A stretch of 64,000 nt of DNA from Aquirufa nivalisilvae (GTDB lineage Bacteria > Bacteroidota > Bacteroidia > Cytophagales > Spirosomataceae): assembly GCF_004307455.1 (NCBI RefSeq), contig NZ_SEWX01000001.1, positions 124,001-188,000 on the forward strand. The letters are read 5' to 3'. The translations under genes were made by a program, and so were the position numbers. Below are positions 36,622 through 46,352 of the stretch, piece after piece; position 1 is the stretch's first letter, and the number at the start of each line of letters is the position of its first letter. A model generated the notes under the pieces. It did no database searches, was not told the DNA's origin, and saw nothing but the letters and a program-made list of their open reading frames with translations.

Positions 36622-37481
36622 TGCAGCAAAAGCCAATTCAAATCAAAGGCCAATTTTTAGAGGATTCTGTCAAAATCGGACAGCAGATTCACTATAGCCT
36701 TTCTGTTAGGCATAGCAAAAACCAAGAGATTTTTTTCCCAGGCGTCAATCAAAATTACGGTGCATTTCAAGCTGTGGAAAGAACATACTTCCCTACAAGA
36801 ACCGATGCCAGCGGAAGTATCGATTCTGCCGTGTATACCTTCAAACTATTTCAAATTGAAAATCAGCACAGCCTTGCCATACCTGTTTACCTCATGCAAG
36901 AAGCTGATTGTACCAAAATATACCCAAGCAAAGATCAAATATTTCTAAAGCGTTTAGTTCCACATCCTGAAAAAATCAATTTAGATTCTCTTTACCAACA
37001 TGTACCTATAGCTCCATTGCAACCAAAAACCGACTTGAAAAATGTGGTCATTTGGGGGCTGGGTCTATTAGTTTTAACTGGATTAATTTACTGGTTCTTA
37101 GGAAAAAGCCTGAAAAGATGGTTTAAATTGTATGTATTGTGGAGAAAAAATGCAGAATTCCGTCGTGTATATCAACGACTAATCCGTAACATAGAAAACA
37201 ACCAATTGGGCTTGCAAAATTTAGAACGAGCCTTTTCCCTTTGGAAAAAATACTTAGAAAGCCTTACATTCAAACCTTTTACAACTTTCACCACCAAGGA
37301 AATGGTGGATACGTTAGAAAATAAACAATTAGCCAAAGCTCTCCATGAATTAGATTCGGCCATTTATGGAGGTAATTTTTCGGGCAAAACTACCGATTCA
37401 GTCAATATGCTCATGGAAATTGCCAATTCCATCTATCAAGAGGAAAGAAAATTCATTTCGCAGGAAAATAAAAAGTCATGA
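36621..37481 (+). CDS. BatD-like membrane protein with N-terminal beta domain
   Basis: 286 residues. Residues about 5-115 look like a beta-sandwich domain (GQQIHYSLSVRHSKNQEIFF) and lack an obvious signal peptide. One membrane segment follows at 141-160, then a helical, basic cytoplasmic part of about 120 residues. Its position between DUF58 and VWA genes and this layout point to the BatD/DUF4381 kind of partner, though similarity is not strong enough to name it. Overlaps its neighbours by 1 and 4 nt. Confidence 0.75.
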   Translation: MQQKPIQIKGQFLEDSVKIGQQIHYSLSVRHSKNQEIFFPGVNQNYGAFQAVERTYFPTRTDASGSIDSAVYTFKLFQIENQHSLAIPVYLMQEADCTKIYPSKDQIFLKRLVPHPEKINLDSLYQHVPIAPLQPKTDLKNVVIWGLGLLVLTGLIYWFLGKSLKRWFKLYVLWRKNAEFRRVYQRLIRNIENNQLGLQNLERAFSLWKKYLESLTFKPFTTFTTKEMVDTLENKQLAKALHELDSAIYGGNFSGKTTDSVNMLMEIANSIYQEERKFISQENKKS

Positions 37482-38470
37482 AATACCAGCTATATTTTTC
37501 CTGGCAACAATTTGTATCGCTCTTCTCCTATCATTGGGAACATGAAGCCTTCCTATTTCTCCTACCCTTACCTCTGATTATATTTTTAATCCGATATTTA
37601 TTAAATAGAAAAAACCAAGCTCGAATTACACTCTCATTTACTAAGCCTTTAGTTCAAAATCGTCTAATTCGACTCATCAGCTTCATCCCAGATATTGTTC
37701 AAATCTTGCTCTTAACCTGTATCATTTTGGCATTAGCAGGGCCTTATAAAATCAATCCCAAAAGAAAAATTCAACCTGATGGTATCGACATGGCCTTGGC
37801 AATTGATATATCCTCATCCATGCTAAATCGAGATGTAAGCCCTTCGCGATTAGTCATTGCCAAACAAGTAGCTACTTCCTTTGTCAAACAAAGAAAAAAC
37901 GATTTTATATCCATTGTGGCATTTGCAGGAGCTCCGTATTTGGCCAGCCCTATCACGAATGATTCAAGTTATCTACAACAGGCTTTATTAGGCTTAGATT
38001 CAAAATTAATTAAGGAAGAAGGTACCGCTTTAGGGGATGCCCTCGGAATGTGTATCAATCAAGTAAGAGATTCTCCTAATCCTAAAAAAATTAGCATCTT
38101 AATTAGTGATGGAAATAATACAGCAGGAAATCTTGACCCACTAACATCCACTGAATTGGCTAAAACCTTTGGTATTAAGGTCTACACAATCGCCGTAGGT
38201 AGCTTAAAGCCTTCCATGGACCCTGTCGACGAAAGTACTTTACGGGTTATTGCCGAAAAAAGTAAAGGGAAGTTTTACCGAGCCACCGACCAAAAAAGCT
38301 TGAACGCCATCTTTGAAGAAATCAATCGAATGGAGTCCACCAAAGTGAAAGAAATCTATTGGGAAGAACATCAGGACCAAAGTAAATTCTTCTTCGATTT
38401 TGCCTTCATCCTATTCTTTTTGGGTCTATTCCTGAAACTTAGTCCTATCAGTAATATTTTAGAAGATTAA
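37478..38470 (+). CDS. VWA domain membrane protein, BatA-like
   Basis: 330 residues. Membrane segments at about 25-42, 72-90 and near the C-terminus (305-325) enclose a von Willebrand A domain with an intact MIDAS start DISSS (110-114) and ISDGNN later. This is the BatA layout of Bacteroidota Bat operons, linked with stress tolerance; the exact function is unclear. It is followed at 1 nt by ispE. Confidence 0.92.
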   Translation: MKYQLYFSWQQFVSLFSYHWEHEAFLFLLPLPLIIFLIRYLLNRKNQARITLSFTKPLVQNRLIRLISFIPDIVQILLLTCIILALAGPYKINPKRKIQPDGIDMALAIDISSSMLNRDVSPSRLVIAKQVATSFVKQRKNDFISIVAFAGAPYLASPITNDSSYLQQALLGLDSKLIKEEGTALGDALGMCINQVRDSPNPKKISILISDGNNTAGNLDPLTSTELAKTFGIKVYTIAVGSLKPSMDPVDESTLRVIAEKSKGKFYRATDQKSLNAIFEEINRMESTKVKEIYWEEHQDQSKFFFDFAFILFFLGLFLKLSPISNILED

Positions 38471-38471
38471 T

Positions 38472-39278
38472 ATGGTGCTTTTCCCTAATGCCAAAATTAA
38501 TATTGGCTTGTACATTACTTCCAAAAGACCCGATGGTTTTCATGAATTGGAGACTTGCTTCTTTCATGTTCCATGGACAGATATCATAGAAATTAGTCCA
38601 AGCGACTCATTTGAATTTTCATCTTCTGGCCTACCTATCTCAAGTGAATTAAAAAACAATTTATGTTTTAAAGCTTATCAAGCCTTGGCTAAGGATTTCC
38701 AAATCCCACCCGTTCATATTCACTTACATAAAATCATCCCCATGGGTGCCGGTTTAGGAGGTGGCTCTTCGGATGCCGCATTTACTTTGATGGGCTTGAG
38801 GGATTTTTTTGATTTAGCCCTTACTAACGAACAGCTCGTTCCCTATGCTCAACAATTAGGCAGTGATTGTGCGTTTTTTCTTTCCCAACAAGCTCAATTG
38901 GGCAAAGGTAAGGGAGATGAATTAAGTCCTATTTCCAGTTCATTAGTTGGTTACCATGTGCTACTAATCTACCCCAATTTTGGCATTTCTACTCAAGAAG
39001 CTTATGCCCAAGTTAAACCCCAAGCACCAACTTATGATTTGACAACATCCATTTTACTTCCAATAGAACAATGGAAAGATTGTATCTCAAATGATTTTGA
39101 ACTCAGCTTATTCCCTAAATACCCTATTCTAGCGCAAATTAAGCAAGAATTATACGATCAAGGGGCTATTTACGCGGCCATGAGTGGCTCTGGATCAACC
39201 CTCTTCGGGCTATTCAAAAAAGAAGTCGACACCAATCAATGGGCCGACTTCACTTGTTTTCAAGGTTTAATTTCTTAA
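38472..39278 (+). CDS. ispE: 4-diphosphocytidyl-2-C-methyl-D-erythritol kinase
   Basis: 268 residues, slightly shorter than usual. The GHMP-kinase loop MGAGLGGGSSDAA is at 91-103, the start FPNAKINIGLYI fits the substrate pocket, and MSGSGSTLFGLF is the C-terminal glycine loop. It catalyses the ATP-dependent step of the MEP isoprenoid pathway. It sits at the end of the Bat-like operon with 1-nt spacing, and its stop overlaps the convergent adaptor gene by 4 nt. Confidence 0.95.
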   Translation: MVLFPNAKINIGLYITSKRPDGFHELETCFFHVPWTDIIEISPSDSFEFSSSGLPISSELKNNLCFKAYQALAKDFQIPPVHIHLHKIIPMGAGLGGGSSDAAFTLMGLRDFFDLALTNEQLVPYAQQLGSDCAFFLSQQAQLGKGKGDELSPISSSLVGYHVLLIYPNFGISTQEAYAQVKPQAPTYDLTTSILLPIEQWKDCISNDFELSLFPKYPILAQIKQELYDQGAIYAAMSGSGSTLFGLFKKEVDTNQWADFTCFQGLIS

Positions 39279-40405
39279 TCCTTAGCAAATATTGCCTCTA
39301 AGGCTGATGCTCCCCTTATAACAACCTTCCCTTCTGGCATGGTTTTAATCGGTTGCACGCCTACAAATTCTTCATTCGAACTAAGTATTTTTACAGGAAC
39401 TTGCTCCATGATACCTTGTGGATTTTCCACATAAATAAATCCACCTTTTCCCACTCTAGCTAAACCCGCTTGTGGAATGGTTTTCATTTTTTGATTCCCT
39501 ACCAAAATCTTGGCATTAATGAATTGACCTACCGTAAATCGTAGTTCATCTGCCTCATTATTGAAATGCCCATGAACCGATGTGGTACGCGTACTTAAGT
39601 CCACTTGCTTCCCAATTAAAAATACTTTCCCCTTGCCTTGTAATCCTTCGGCTTCAAATTGTATCGTTTGACCTAATTGCAAACTGCCCAAATCTCTTTC
39701 AAATACTTTTAATTCTACGTGCTTATGAGCTACTCCAACCAGCTTTACTAATTCATCTGTAGGTTGAATATATTTTCCAATCGATAAAAACACATCAACA
39801 ATATAGCCATCAATAGGAGCTTTCACTTGCAGAACCGACGATATATTGCCTTTTGCTAATGAATTTAAATCACATCCTAAAATTTCCAATTTCAACCCAA
39901 GTGATTTCACTTGTGCTTGCACATTGGAAAAATCAGCTTCTGCCATTTGTAGCTTCTTTTTGGAACCCACCTCTTCGGAATTCAGCACCTGTTGACGCGA
40001 TTTCTCAGATGTCAAATAAGTTTGCTGACTTACTGCTTGTATATATTCTTGTTGCATTTGAATATAATCCAAACTCGTGATGGTAGCCAAAACCTGGCCT
40101 TTATGAACTTGCTTTCCAGGCAATAATTCAAAAGTAGACTTCACATATCCCGCAATAGGTAGTGAGATCGAAGCTGATGAAATAGGAGGCACATCCACTA
40201 AACCTGTGCAGGAGACTTCTGATGCCATTTCCTTTTCTTCTAATGCTCCCAATTCAATACCTGCATTTTGCTTTTGCTCGGCACTTAATTTGATATTTGA
40301 TACAACGGCTTCCTTTGCGGCCGTTTCCGTTTCTTTACTTCCACAAGCAAACATGCCACTGATGAAAATAAAGGTAATAACTCGATATATGATGTGCTTA
40401 TTCAT
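39275..40405 (-). CDS. Efflux RND periplasmic adaptor (CzcB/CusB-like), lipoprotein
   Basis: 376 residues. The lipobox ends GMFAC (Cys21). The membrane-fusion-protein layout is clear: a beta-barrel/lipoyl part (GYVKSTFELLPGKQVHKGQV), a helical hairpin around 115-170, then KAPIDGYIVDVFLSIGKYI. It links the inner-membrane pump and the outer channel for heavy-metal export. The start lies 8 nt inside the end of the CzcA-TolC gene. Confidence 0.93.
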   Translation of the reverse strand: MNKHIIYRVITFIFISGMFACGSKETETAAKEAVVSNIKLSAEQKQNAGIELGALEEKEMASEVSCTGLVDVPPISSASISLPIAGYVKSTFELLPGKQVHKGQVLATITSLDYIQMQQEYIQAVSQQTYLTSEKSRQQVLNSEEVGSKKKLQMAEADFSNVQAQVKSLGLKLEILGCDLNSLAKGNISSVLQVKAPIDGYIVDVFLSIGKYIQPTDELVKLVGVAHKHVELKVFERDLGSLQLGQTIQFEAEGLQGKGKVFLIGKQVDLSTRTTSVHGHFNNEADELRFTVGQFINAKILVGNQKMKTIPQAGLARVGKGGFIYVENPQGIMEQVPVKILSSNEEFVGVQPIKTMPEGKVVIRGASALEAIFAKD

Positions 40406-43400
40406 TTCCTAAAATGGTTTCAATTTGAATGATGTTTTGGTTATATGCCAAAACTTCTTGTAAATATTGTTCTCTGATTTGCCAGGCTTGTTGCGTATTT
40501 TGAAGCATTTCTACATACTCAATTTCTCCTTGCTGATAACTTTTCAAAGCCGTTTGCACCAGCCATTCTGCCTGAGGCAAGGCTGTTTGCTGGTAGTACT
40601 TCAAAGAATTTCCAAATTTGCCTAAGGATATTTGAGCATTTTGCAAATCAGTATTTATTTGACTCATTACCTGATCCTTTTGACTCGACAGTACCTGTTC
40701 TTGTTTTTGAGCAGCCGAAATACGGGCTTTCTGACCTTTCGCAAAAATGGGCAATGCTAAACCCGCTTGAACAAAGTTCTGGCCACCATAATTTTCAATA
40801 CTTTGTGAAGTGGCTCCTAAACGAATATCCGGTTTCAATTTATTCCTCTCCACTTCCGTTTGAAGTTTGGCGTGGACCACTTGTTCTTCCAACAATTGTA
40901 GCGTAGGGTTTTTGGCTAAATCAGCCGGAATTGGAGGTGCTTGCATCGTTAATGCATTCGAGCTCTGGATATCAAATGGCTCCTTTCGATTCATCCAGTA
41001 AGCTAAATTCTGATAATTAGCCTGAATATCTGCTCGTAATGAAAGTTGTTTCTGTTGAAATTCCCTTAAACGCGCTTCGGCAGCTACTACCTCTAACCGG
41101 TTCGTTTCTCCTTGCTTGAAGCGGACACTGGCAGCCTTCAACATTTGGGAATAGATACTATCTTGTTGATGTAAATACTCTAGATGTTTTTGCTGAATTA
41201 GTAATTGATAGTAATACCATTTGACACTTGAGAGCACCAAAATCTGCGTTATCTTCTGTCTTTTCTCCACCAACATTTTTTGGGAAGTCAATGCCTTTAC
41301 TTGAGCTCTTAACAAAGTCGGCCATGGAATACTCTGGGAAGCAATAATGGTATAATCCTGACTAAAATACGTTTGGGTTTTACCATATTGAAAATCAATA
41401 CTTCCCTTAGGCAAATCCTTCCCTGATTGAATCAAGGCTTCTGCACTCTGAATTTCTAAGTTTCCTGTATTCAATAAGGCATTATGTTGCAAAGCTTCTT
41501 GCATGCAGCTCGACAAGCTCAAAACTGGTTTAGAACCTTGACCCAAGCTTGAAAAACTCAGCATTAAACCCGCTAAAATGACCATGACTATCATTGACTG
41601 AGACTTTGATTTATTTTCTTTTCTAGTCATCACCAAGGAATAAACCACAGGAATAACTACCAAGGTTAGGAACGTTGCAGTAATCAAACCCCCAATAACC
41701 ACCGTAGCCAAGGGGCGCTGTACTTCCGCTCCTGGTGAATGACTCAAGGCCATAGGCAGAAACCCTAAAGAAGCAACCGAGGCTGTCATGATAACCGGAC
41801 GGAAACGCAATTCCAAGCCTTTTTTTAATCGCTCTGCTACCGAATATCCCTCAGTCGCTAATTGTTTAAAAAATGAGAGAAGTACAATTCCGTTTAATAC
41901 TGCTACCCCAAACAGGGCAATAAATCCAATTCCTGCAGATACCGAAAATGGCATTCCTCTCAAATACAATGCCCAAATACCCCCAATGGCAGAAAGCGGA
42001 ATGGCTAGATAAATAATTGCCGCTTCTAACATAGAATTAAAAGTGAAAAATAAGAGGGCGAAAATAAGAGCCAAAGCCAGTGGTACCACTAAAGACAAAC
42101 GAGATTTTGCCGCTTGTAGATTTTCAAATGTACCTCCATACTTTACATAGTAACCAGCTGGTAAGGTAATTTTATTCTTCATCACCTTTTCTATGTCATT
42201 CACTACACTTTGTACGTCTCTATTTCTAACATTGATACCAATGGTAATTCTCCGATTAGTATTATCTCGTGAAATTTCCACAGGAGCATTTTGATAATCC
42301 ACCGTTGCCACTTCTTCTAAAGGAATTTGCGAGCCATTCGGAAGATCTAAATACAGTTCTTTCAAATTTTGGATATCAGCCCGATGAGCAGAGTCCATAC
42401 GCACAACCAGATCGTAACGCTTCTCTCCCTCCATCACTAAGCCTGCGGTTTCACCTGCAAATGTCATTTTCACTCGACGGTTTACATCTTGAATACGTAA
42501 GCCATATTGTGCCATTTTTGCTCGATTATAATGTACTACCAATTGAGGCACTCCATCAATTTGCTGAACTTTAATATCGCCAACTCCCTCAATTTTGCGA
42601 ATATAACGAGCTGCCTCAGTCGCTTTCTCAAATAGAATCTCTAAATCTTCTCCAAAAATCTTAATCGCTACATCCGACTTAACACCTGCAATTAACTCAT
42701 TAAAACGCATTTGAATTGGTTGAGTGAATTCAAAATTTACTTCAGGAAAGGCGTCCAATTCACGATCCATTTTTTCTTCCAATTCCTCCATCGTTTTAGC
42801 TTTTTTCCAAACGCTTGGTTCATTCAAAATAATAATTAAATCACAGGCATTAATTCCCATTGGATCCGTTGGGATTTCTGAAGCTCCAATTCGGGAAACC
42901 ACTTGCTTGATTTCATCAGGGAATTTTTTCAATAGTAAAGCTTGTGCATTATTATTGACCTCAATACTTTGAGACAAGGAGGCATTGGTAGGCAAAACTG
43001 TTTCTACTGCAAAATCACCTTCATTGAGTTCAGGAATGAATTCCCCACCCAAACTACTAAATAAGCCTATGCTGGCAGTTAACAGAACCAATGAAGCTAT
43101 CACTACTTTTTTACGGTTACTAAGTGCCCAATTGACCATAGGACTGTATTTCCCGTATAAAAAATTCATGATTTTGTCTGCCCAAGTAACCTTATGACTT
43201 ACTTTCTTACTTAAAAATAAGGAAGACATCATGGGAACATAGGTTAATGAAAGTAATAAAGCTCCAAAAATGGCAAATGATACCGTCTGGGCCATTGGTC
43301 TAAACATCTTCCCTTCGATCCCTCCTAATGCCATAATGGGCAAATACACAATCAAAATAATGATTACTCCAAATGCCGCTGATTTAAATATAGCTTGAGC

Positions 43401-44726
43401 AGAAATATTCACCTCTTCATCCATTTCATGCTGACTAAGCACTTCTCCTTTCCTTCGTGAATGAAGTCGATGAATGATGGATTCTACGATAATAACAGCT
43501 CCATCAACAATCAAACCAAAATCGATTGCTCCTAATGACATTAGATTGGCAGAAACACCAAAAATATTCATCATGGCAAAGGCAAAAAGCAAACAAAGTG
43601 GAATCATGGAGGCTACAATCAAACCTGCACGCCAATTCCCTAAGAGCAAGACTAGAATAAAGACAACAATTAACCCTCCTTCGATTAAGTTTTTCTCTAC
43701 CGTATTTATGGCCTTACCAATCAATATACTTCGATCTAAGTATGCATTGATATGAATTCCTTGAGGTAGGGTTTTTTGGATCAATTCCATCCGATCCTTC
43801 ACATCTTTTACTACCGTATTCGCATTAGCCCCTTTTAATAAAAGCATCACAGCTCCCACGGCTTCGCCATGACCATTTTTTGTCATTGCTCCATATCGAA
43901 CAGCCTTCCCAAACTGCACTTGTGCTACATCCTTCACAAATACCGGTAAACCGCCAGATCCTCGCTGTTTTACCACGGTGTTTTCAATATCTGCAAGAGA
44001 CTGGATCATCCCTTCTGAGCGAATGAAATAAGCATCGGTACCTTTTTCCAAATAACTACCCCCTGAATTGGAATTGTTATTTTCCAATGCCGCAAAAAGC
44101 TCATCAATACTGATGTTCATAGCACGAATACGTTCAGGATTGACGGCTACCTCATATTGTTTGACATAACCTCCAAAAGAACTTACCTCTACCACTCCTT
44201 TAATCCCAAGCAATTGACGCTTAACAATCCAGTCTTGATACGTTCGCAAGTCAGCTAATGAGTATTGATCCTTAAACTCAGGATCAACATCCAAGGTGTA
44301 TTGATAAAACTCGCCAAGACCTGTCGTAATGGGTGCCATTTCAGGAATACCTGCTCCACGCAATAAATAAGGTTCAGCAGCTTTTAACTTTTCCGAAACC
44401 TGCTGTCGGGCTACCTCCATAGCTACTTCATCTTCAAAGACGACCGTAATAATAGATAAGCCCATGCGGGAAATGGAACGAATATCCTTGACATTGGGAA
44501 TCGTTCTCAGCGAAATCTCCAAAGGATACGTGACAAATTTCTCTACTTCGGACGCAGCCAAAGCAGGAGATTGTGTGATGACTTGTACCTGGTTTGAAGT
44601 AATATCAGGCAATGCATCAATGGGCAAACGAGTGAGTGAATAACCACCCCATGCCACAAGACCTAAGACGAATAAACCTACAATGAGCTTATTCCGAATA
44701 CTAAAATAAATTATCGAATTAATCAT
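40398..44726 (-). CDS. Heavy-metal RND pump CzcA/CusA fused to a TolC-like outer membrane channel
   Basis: 1442 residues. Residues 1 to about 1035 are a complete heavy-metal RND pump: the HME motif DFGLIVDGAVIIVE (402-415) in TM4, and two large periplasmic loops each after a first TM. Then comes a hydrophobic segment (about 1040-1060, ending FSSLGQ) that reads like a signal peptide, followed by about 380 residues of TolC/OEP type with coiled-coil-like repeats (for example RFKQGETNRLEVVAAEARL). Normally these are two proteins, CzcA and CzcC. There is no stop or frameshift at the junction. Substrates of the family are Cu, Ag, Co, Zn or Cd. The small membrane protein upstream and the adaptor downstream complete the operon. 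Confidence 0.93.
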   Translation of the reverse strand: MINSIIYFSIRNKLIVGLFVLGLVAWGGYSLTRLPIDALPDITSNQVQVITQSPALAASEVEKFVTYPLEISLRTIPNVKDIRSISRMGLSIITVVFEDEVAMEVARQQVSEKLKAAEPYLLRGAGIPEMAPITTGLGEFYQYTLDVDPEFKDQYSLADLRTYQDWIVKRQLLGIKGVVEVSSFGGYVKQYEVAVNPERIRAMNISIDELFAALENNNSNSGGSYLEKGTDAYFIRSEGMIQSLADIENTVVKQRGSGGLPVFVKDVAQVQFGKAVRYGAMTKNGHGEAVGAVMLLLKGANANTVVKDVKDRMELIQKTLPQGIHINAYLDRSILIGKAINTVEKNLIEGGLIVVFILVLLLGNWRAGLIVASMIPLCLLFAFAMMNIFGVSANLMSLGAIDFGLIVDGAVIIVESIIHRLHSRRKGEVLSQHEMDEEVNISAQAIFKSAAFGVIIILIVYLPIMALGGIEGKMFRPMAQTVSFAIFGALLLSLTYVPMMSSLFLSKKVSHKVTWADKIMNFLYGKYSPMVNWALSNRKKVVIASLVLLTASIGLFSSLGGEFIPELNEGDFAVETVLPTNASLSQSIEVNNNAQALLLKKFPDEIKQVVSRIGASEIPTDPMGINACDLIIILNEPSVWKKAKTMEELEEKMDRELDAFPEVNFEFTQPIQMRFNELIAGVKSDVAIKIFGEDLEILFEKATEAARYIRKIEGVGDIKVQQIDGVPQLVVHYNRAKMAQYGLRIQDVNRRVKMTFAGETAGLVMEGEKRYDLVVRMDSAHRADIQNLKELYLDLPNGSQIPLEEVATVDYQNAPVEISRDNTNRRITIGINVRNRDVQSVVNDIEKVMKNKITLPAGYYVKYGGTFENLQAAKSRLSLVVPLALALIFALLFFTFNSMLEAAIIYLAIPLSAIGGIWALYLRGMPFSVSAGIGFIALFGVAVLNGIVLLSFFKQLATEGYSVAERLKKGLELRFRPVIMTASVASLGFLPMALSHSPGAEVQRPLATVVIGGLITATFLTLVVIPVVYSLVMTRKENKSKSQSMIVMVILAGLMLSFSSLGQGSKPVLSLSSCMQEALQHNALLNTGNLEIQSAEALIQSGKDLPKGSIDFQYGKTQTYFSQDYTIIASQSIPWPTLLRAQVKALTSQKMLVEKRQKITQILVLSSVKWYYYQLLIQQKHLEYLHQQDSIYSQMLKAASVRFKQGETNRLEVVAAEARLREFQQKQLSLRADIQANYQNLAYWMNRKEPFDIQSSNALTMQAPPIPADLAKNPTLQLLEEQVVHAKLQTEVERNKLKPDIRLGATSQSIENYGGQNFVQAGLALPIFAKGQKARISAAQKQEQVLSSQKDQVMSQINTDLQNAQISLGKFGNSLKYYQQTALPQAEWLVQTALKSYQQGEIEYVEMLQNTQQAWQIREQYLQEVLAYNQNIIQIETILGNE

Positions 44727-44770
44727 TTTTCAATGGTAATGGTGAACGTTAGGAAATGAAAGACAAATCC

Positions 44771-45154
44771 CTAGTACCGAGGAGGTGCGATTAGCACTCT
44801 AGCTAACGAAAAATGATATAGATTCTGCCAATTGATTAATTGGCGGCGTGATGAAACAAAAAGAAGAGGTAATAAAAAAACAAGAGAAATGGTCGGTAAA
44901 ACATATCCACTTACCCCACTAAAATCAAAACTTGGCAAACTAGGATGTTTGGTCGTTTTAGCATGCTTGGAATCCGCTGCGTAATGCATCCAAAGAAAAT
45001 CCATAAAACTAAAACCTGCAGGAGCTTGGCGCTTATGATCTTGAAAGTGCTTTAACAGTTCATTTGCTTTGAAACTTTGCTCCATTCCCACCTTCGGAAT
45101 CCAGGATCCCGAAAAGATAATCACAAAAAGGATGGAGGCCAGCCAAGTTTTCAT
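44771..45154 (-). CDS. Small membrane protein with a His-rich loop, first gene of the metal efflux operon
   Basis: 127 residues. An N-terminal signal or membrane segment (3-18) is followed by a polar stretch of about 60 residues with several His (KHFQDHKRQ, WMHYAADSKHAKTTKH), then a second membrane segment (about 80-101) and a basic C-terminus. The His-rich part would face the periplasm, so a metal-binding or sensing role in front of the RND pump is plausible but not shown. A -7-like box TACATTTG (45159-45166) lies only a few bases before the ATG, which would make the mRNA nearly leaderless. It is 44 nt from the pump gene. Confidence 0.7.
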   Translation of the reverse strand: MKTWLASILFVIIFSGSWIPKVGMEQSFKANELLKHFQDHKRQAPAGFSFMDFLWMHYAADSKHAKTTKHPSLPSFDFSGVSGYVLPTISLVFLLPLLFVSSRRQLINWQNLYHFSLARVLIAPPRY

Positions 45155-45268
45155 AGCTCAAATGTAGGAAAAAATGGAAATTTTAATGGATATTTATATC
45201 CTCAATTTACATTTTTTTGAGACAAAAGCCTAAAAACCAAGGATTAATAAGCGAGTATAGCCCCTATT

Positions 45269-45886
45269 ATGGATGAAATAAATATTTTGTGGCATCAGTT
45301 AACTGATTCTGAAACCATCATTCGCTCTGGCTTGCTTGTTATTACGTTGATCGTTTTTGCAGAAAATGGACTGTTTTTCGCATTTTTCCTTCCAGGGGAT
45401 TATTTACTTTTCTTAACTGGTGTCTTTGGAGGAACAGGGGTATTAAAAGAACCTCTATCAGGTTTATTAGCCAGCATTTTCTTAGCAGCGGTGGTGGGCT
45501 CACTTGTAGGTTACTTATCAGGCCGATTCTTTGGCAAATCGCTAGAAAGCAGACCAGATAGCCTCTTTTTCAAGAAAAAGCATTTGGATTCTACTCGTGA
45601 GTTTTTTGATAAATATGGCTTTATGGCTTTGGTCATTAGTCGTTTTTTACCTGTAGTTAGAACTTTTACGCCCATTTTAGCGGGTATCAGTCGAATGCCA
45701 TGGTACAGCTATTTATTACTGAACGTAGTTGGCGGTGGCCTTTGGGTGGGGATATTAGTGACTTCGGGGTACTACCTTGGCCAGCATTTCCCATGGATTA
45801 TCAATTATGTACATTATATCATTTTGTTTTTCCTTGGAATAACCACCTTTACCGTGATTAAAGGATATTTAAAAATGAGGCAATAA
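45269..45886 (+). CDS. DedA family (VTT/SNARE-associated) membrane protein
   Basis: 205 residues. Family motifs are ENGLFFAFFLPGD (32-44) and SRFLPVVRTFTPILAG (124-139), with the two conserved arginines of DedA proteins. These inner-membrane proteins are now linked with flipping of lipid carriers or phospholipids and with resistance to membrane stress. The stop TAATGG overlaps the nuoA start by 1 nt. Confidence 0.94.
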   Translation: MDEINILWHQLTDSETIIRSGLLVITLIVFAENGLFFAFFLPGDYLLFLTGVFGGTGVLKEPLSGLLASIFLAAVVGSLVGYLSGRFFGKSLESRPDSLFFKKKHLDSTREFFDKYGFMALVISRFLPVVRTFTPILAGISRMPWYSYLLLNVVGGGLWVGILVTSGYYLGQHFPWIINYVHYIILFFLGITTFTVIKGYLKMRQ

Positions 45887-46350
45887 TGGAAGCTTTTGCA
45901 TATGTAGCAGCCTTTTTGATAGCTGGAATATTATTTTTAGCAGTTATTTTAACGCTCGCCAAATGGATTAGGCCGAATCGCCCTAATGTAGAAAAGCTAA
46001 GTACTTATGAGTCAGGAGAAGCACCCGTAGGAAATGCCAATATTCGTTTCAATCCTCGTTTTTATTTGATTGCCCTCTTATTTGTCTTATTTGAAATTGA
46101 ATTAATATTTCTTTTTCCATGGGCCTCTGTTTTCCATCAAGCAGATTTAGAAAAAGCAAGCCCCATTTGGTCTACTTATGCCTTAGTTGAAATGTTTATC
46201 TTCATTGGCATATTGGCCTTAGGATTAGCTTTAGCTTGGGTAAAAGGTTATTTAAACTGGGATAAACCTGCCACTCAAACGACATCAACTGAAAGCCCAA
46301 TACCTGAGCAGGCCTACCAAAAAATTCGTGATAAATACTCGACTAAATAA
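45886..46350 (+). CDS. nuoA: NADH-quinone oxidoreductase subunit A
   Basis: 154 residues with three membrane segments (about 7-27, 60-80, 100-120) and the diagnostic YESGEAPVG (41-49), NIRFNPRFY and the acidic pair Glu70 and Glu72 in TM2. It is part of the membrane arm of complex I near the quinone site. nuoB and the other subunits are not downstream, so the gene is separated from the rest of the complex. It is translationally coupled to the DedA gene. Confidence 0.95.
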   Translation: MEAFAYVAAFLIAGILFLAVILTLAKWIRPNRPNVEKLSTYESGEAPVGNANIRFNPRFYLIALLFVLFEIELIFLFPWASVFHQADLEKASPIWSTYALVEMFIFIGILALGLALAWVKGYLNWDKPATQTTSTESPIPEQAYQKIRDKYSTK

Positions 46351-46352
46351 GA

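Noticed and set aside
43474-43755. Plus-strand frames over the CzcA-TolC gene
   Set aside because: They run antisense to conserved membrane segments of the pump and have no start context or family features.
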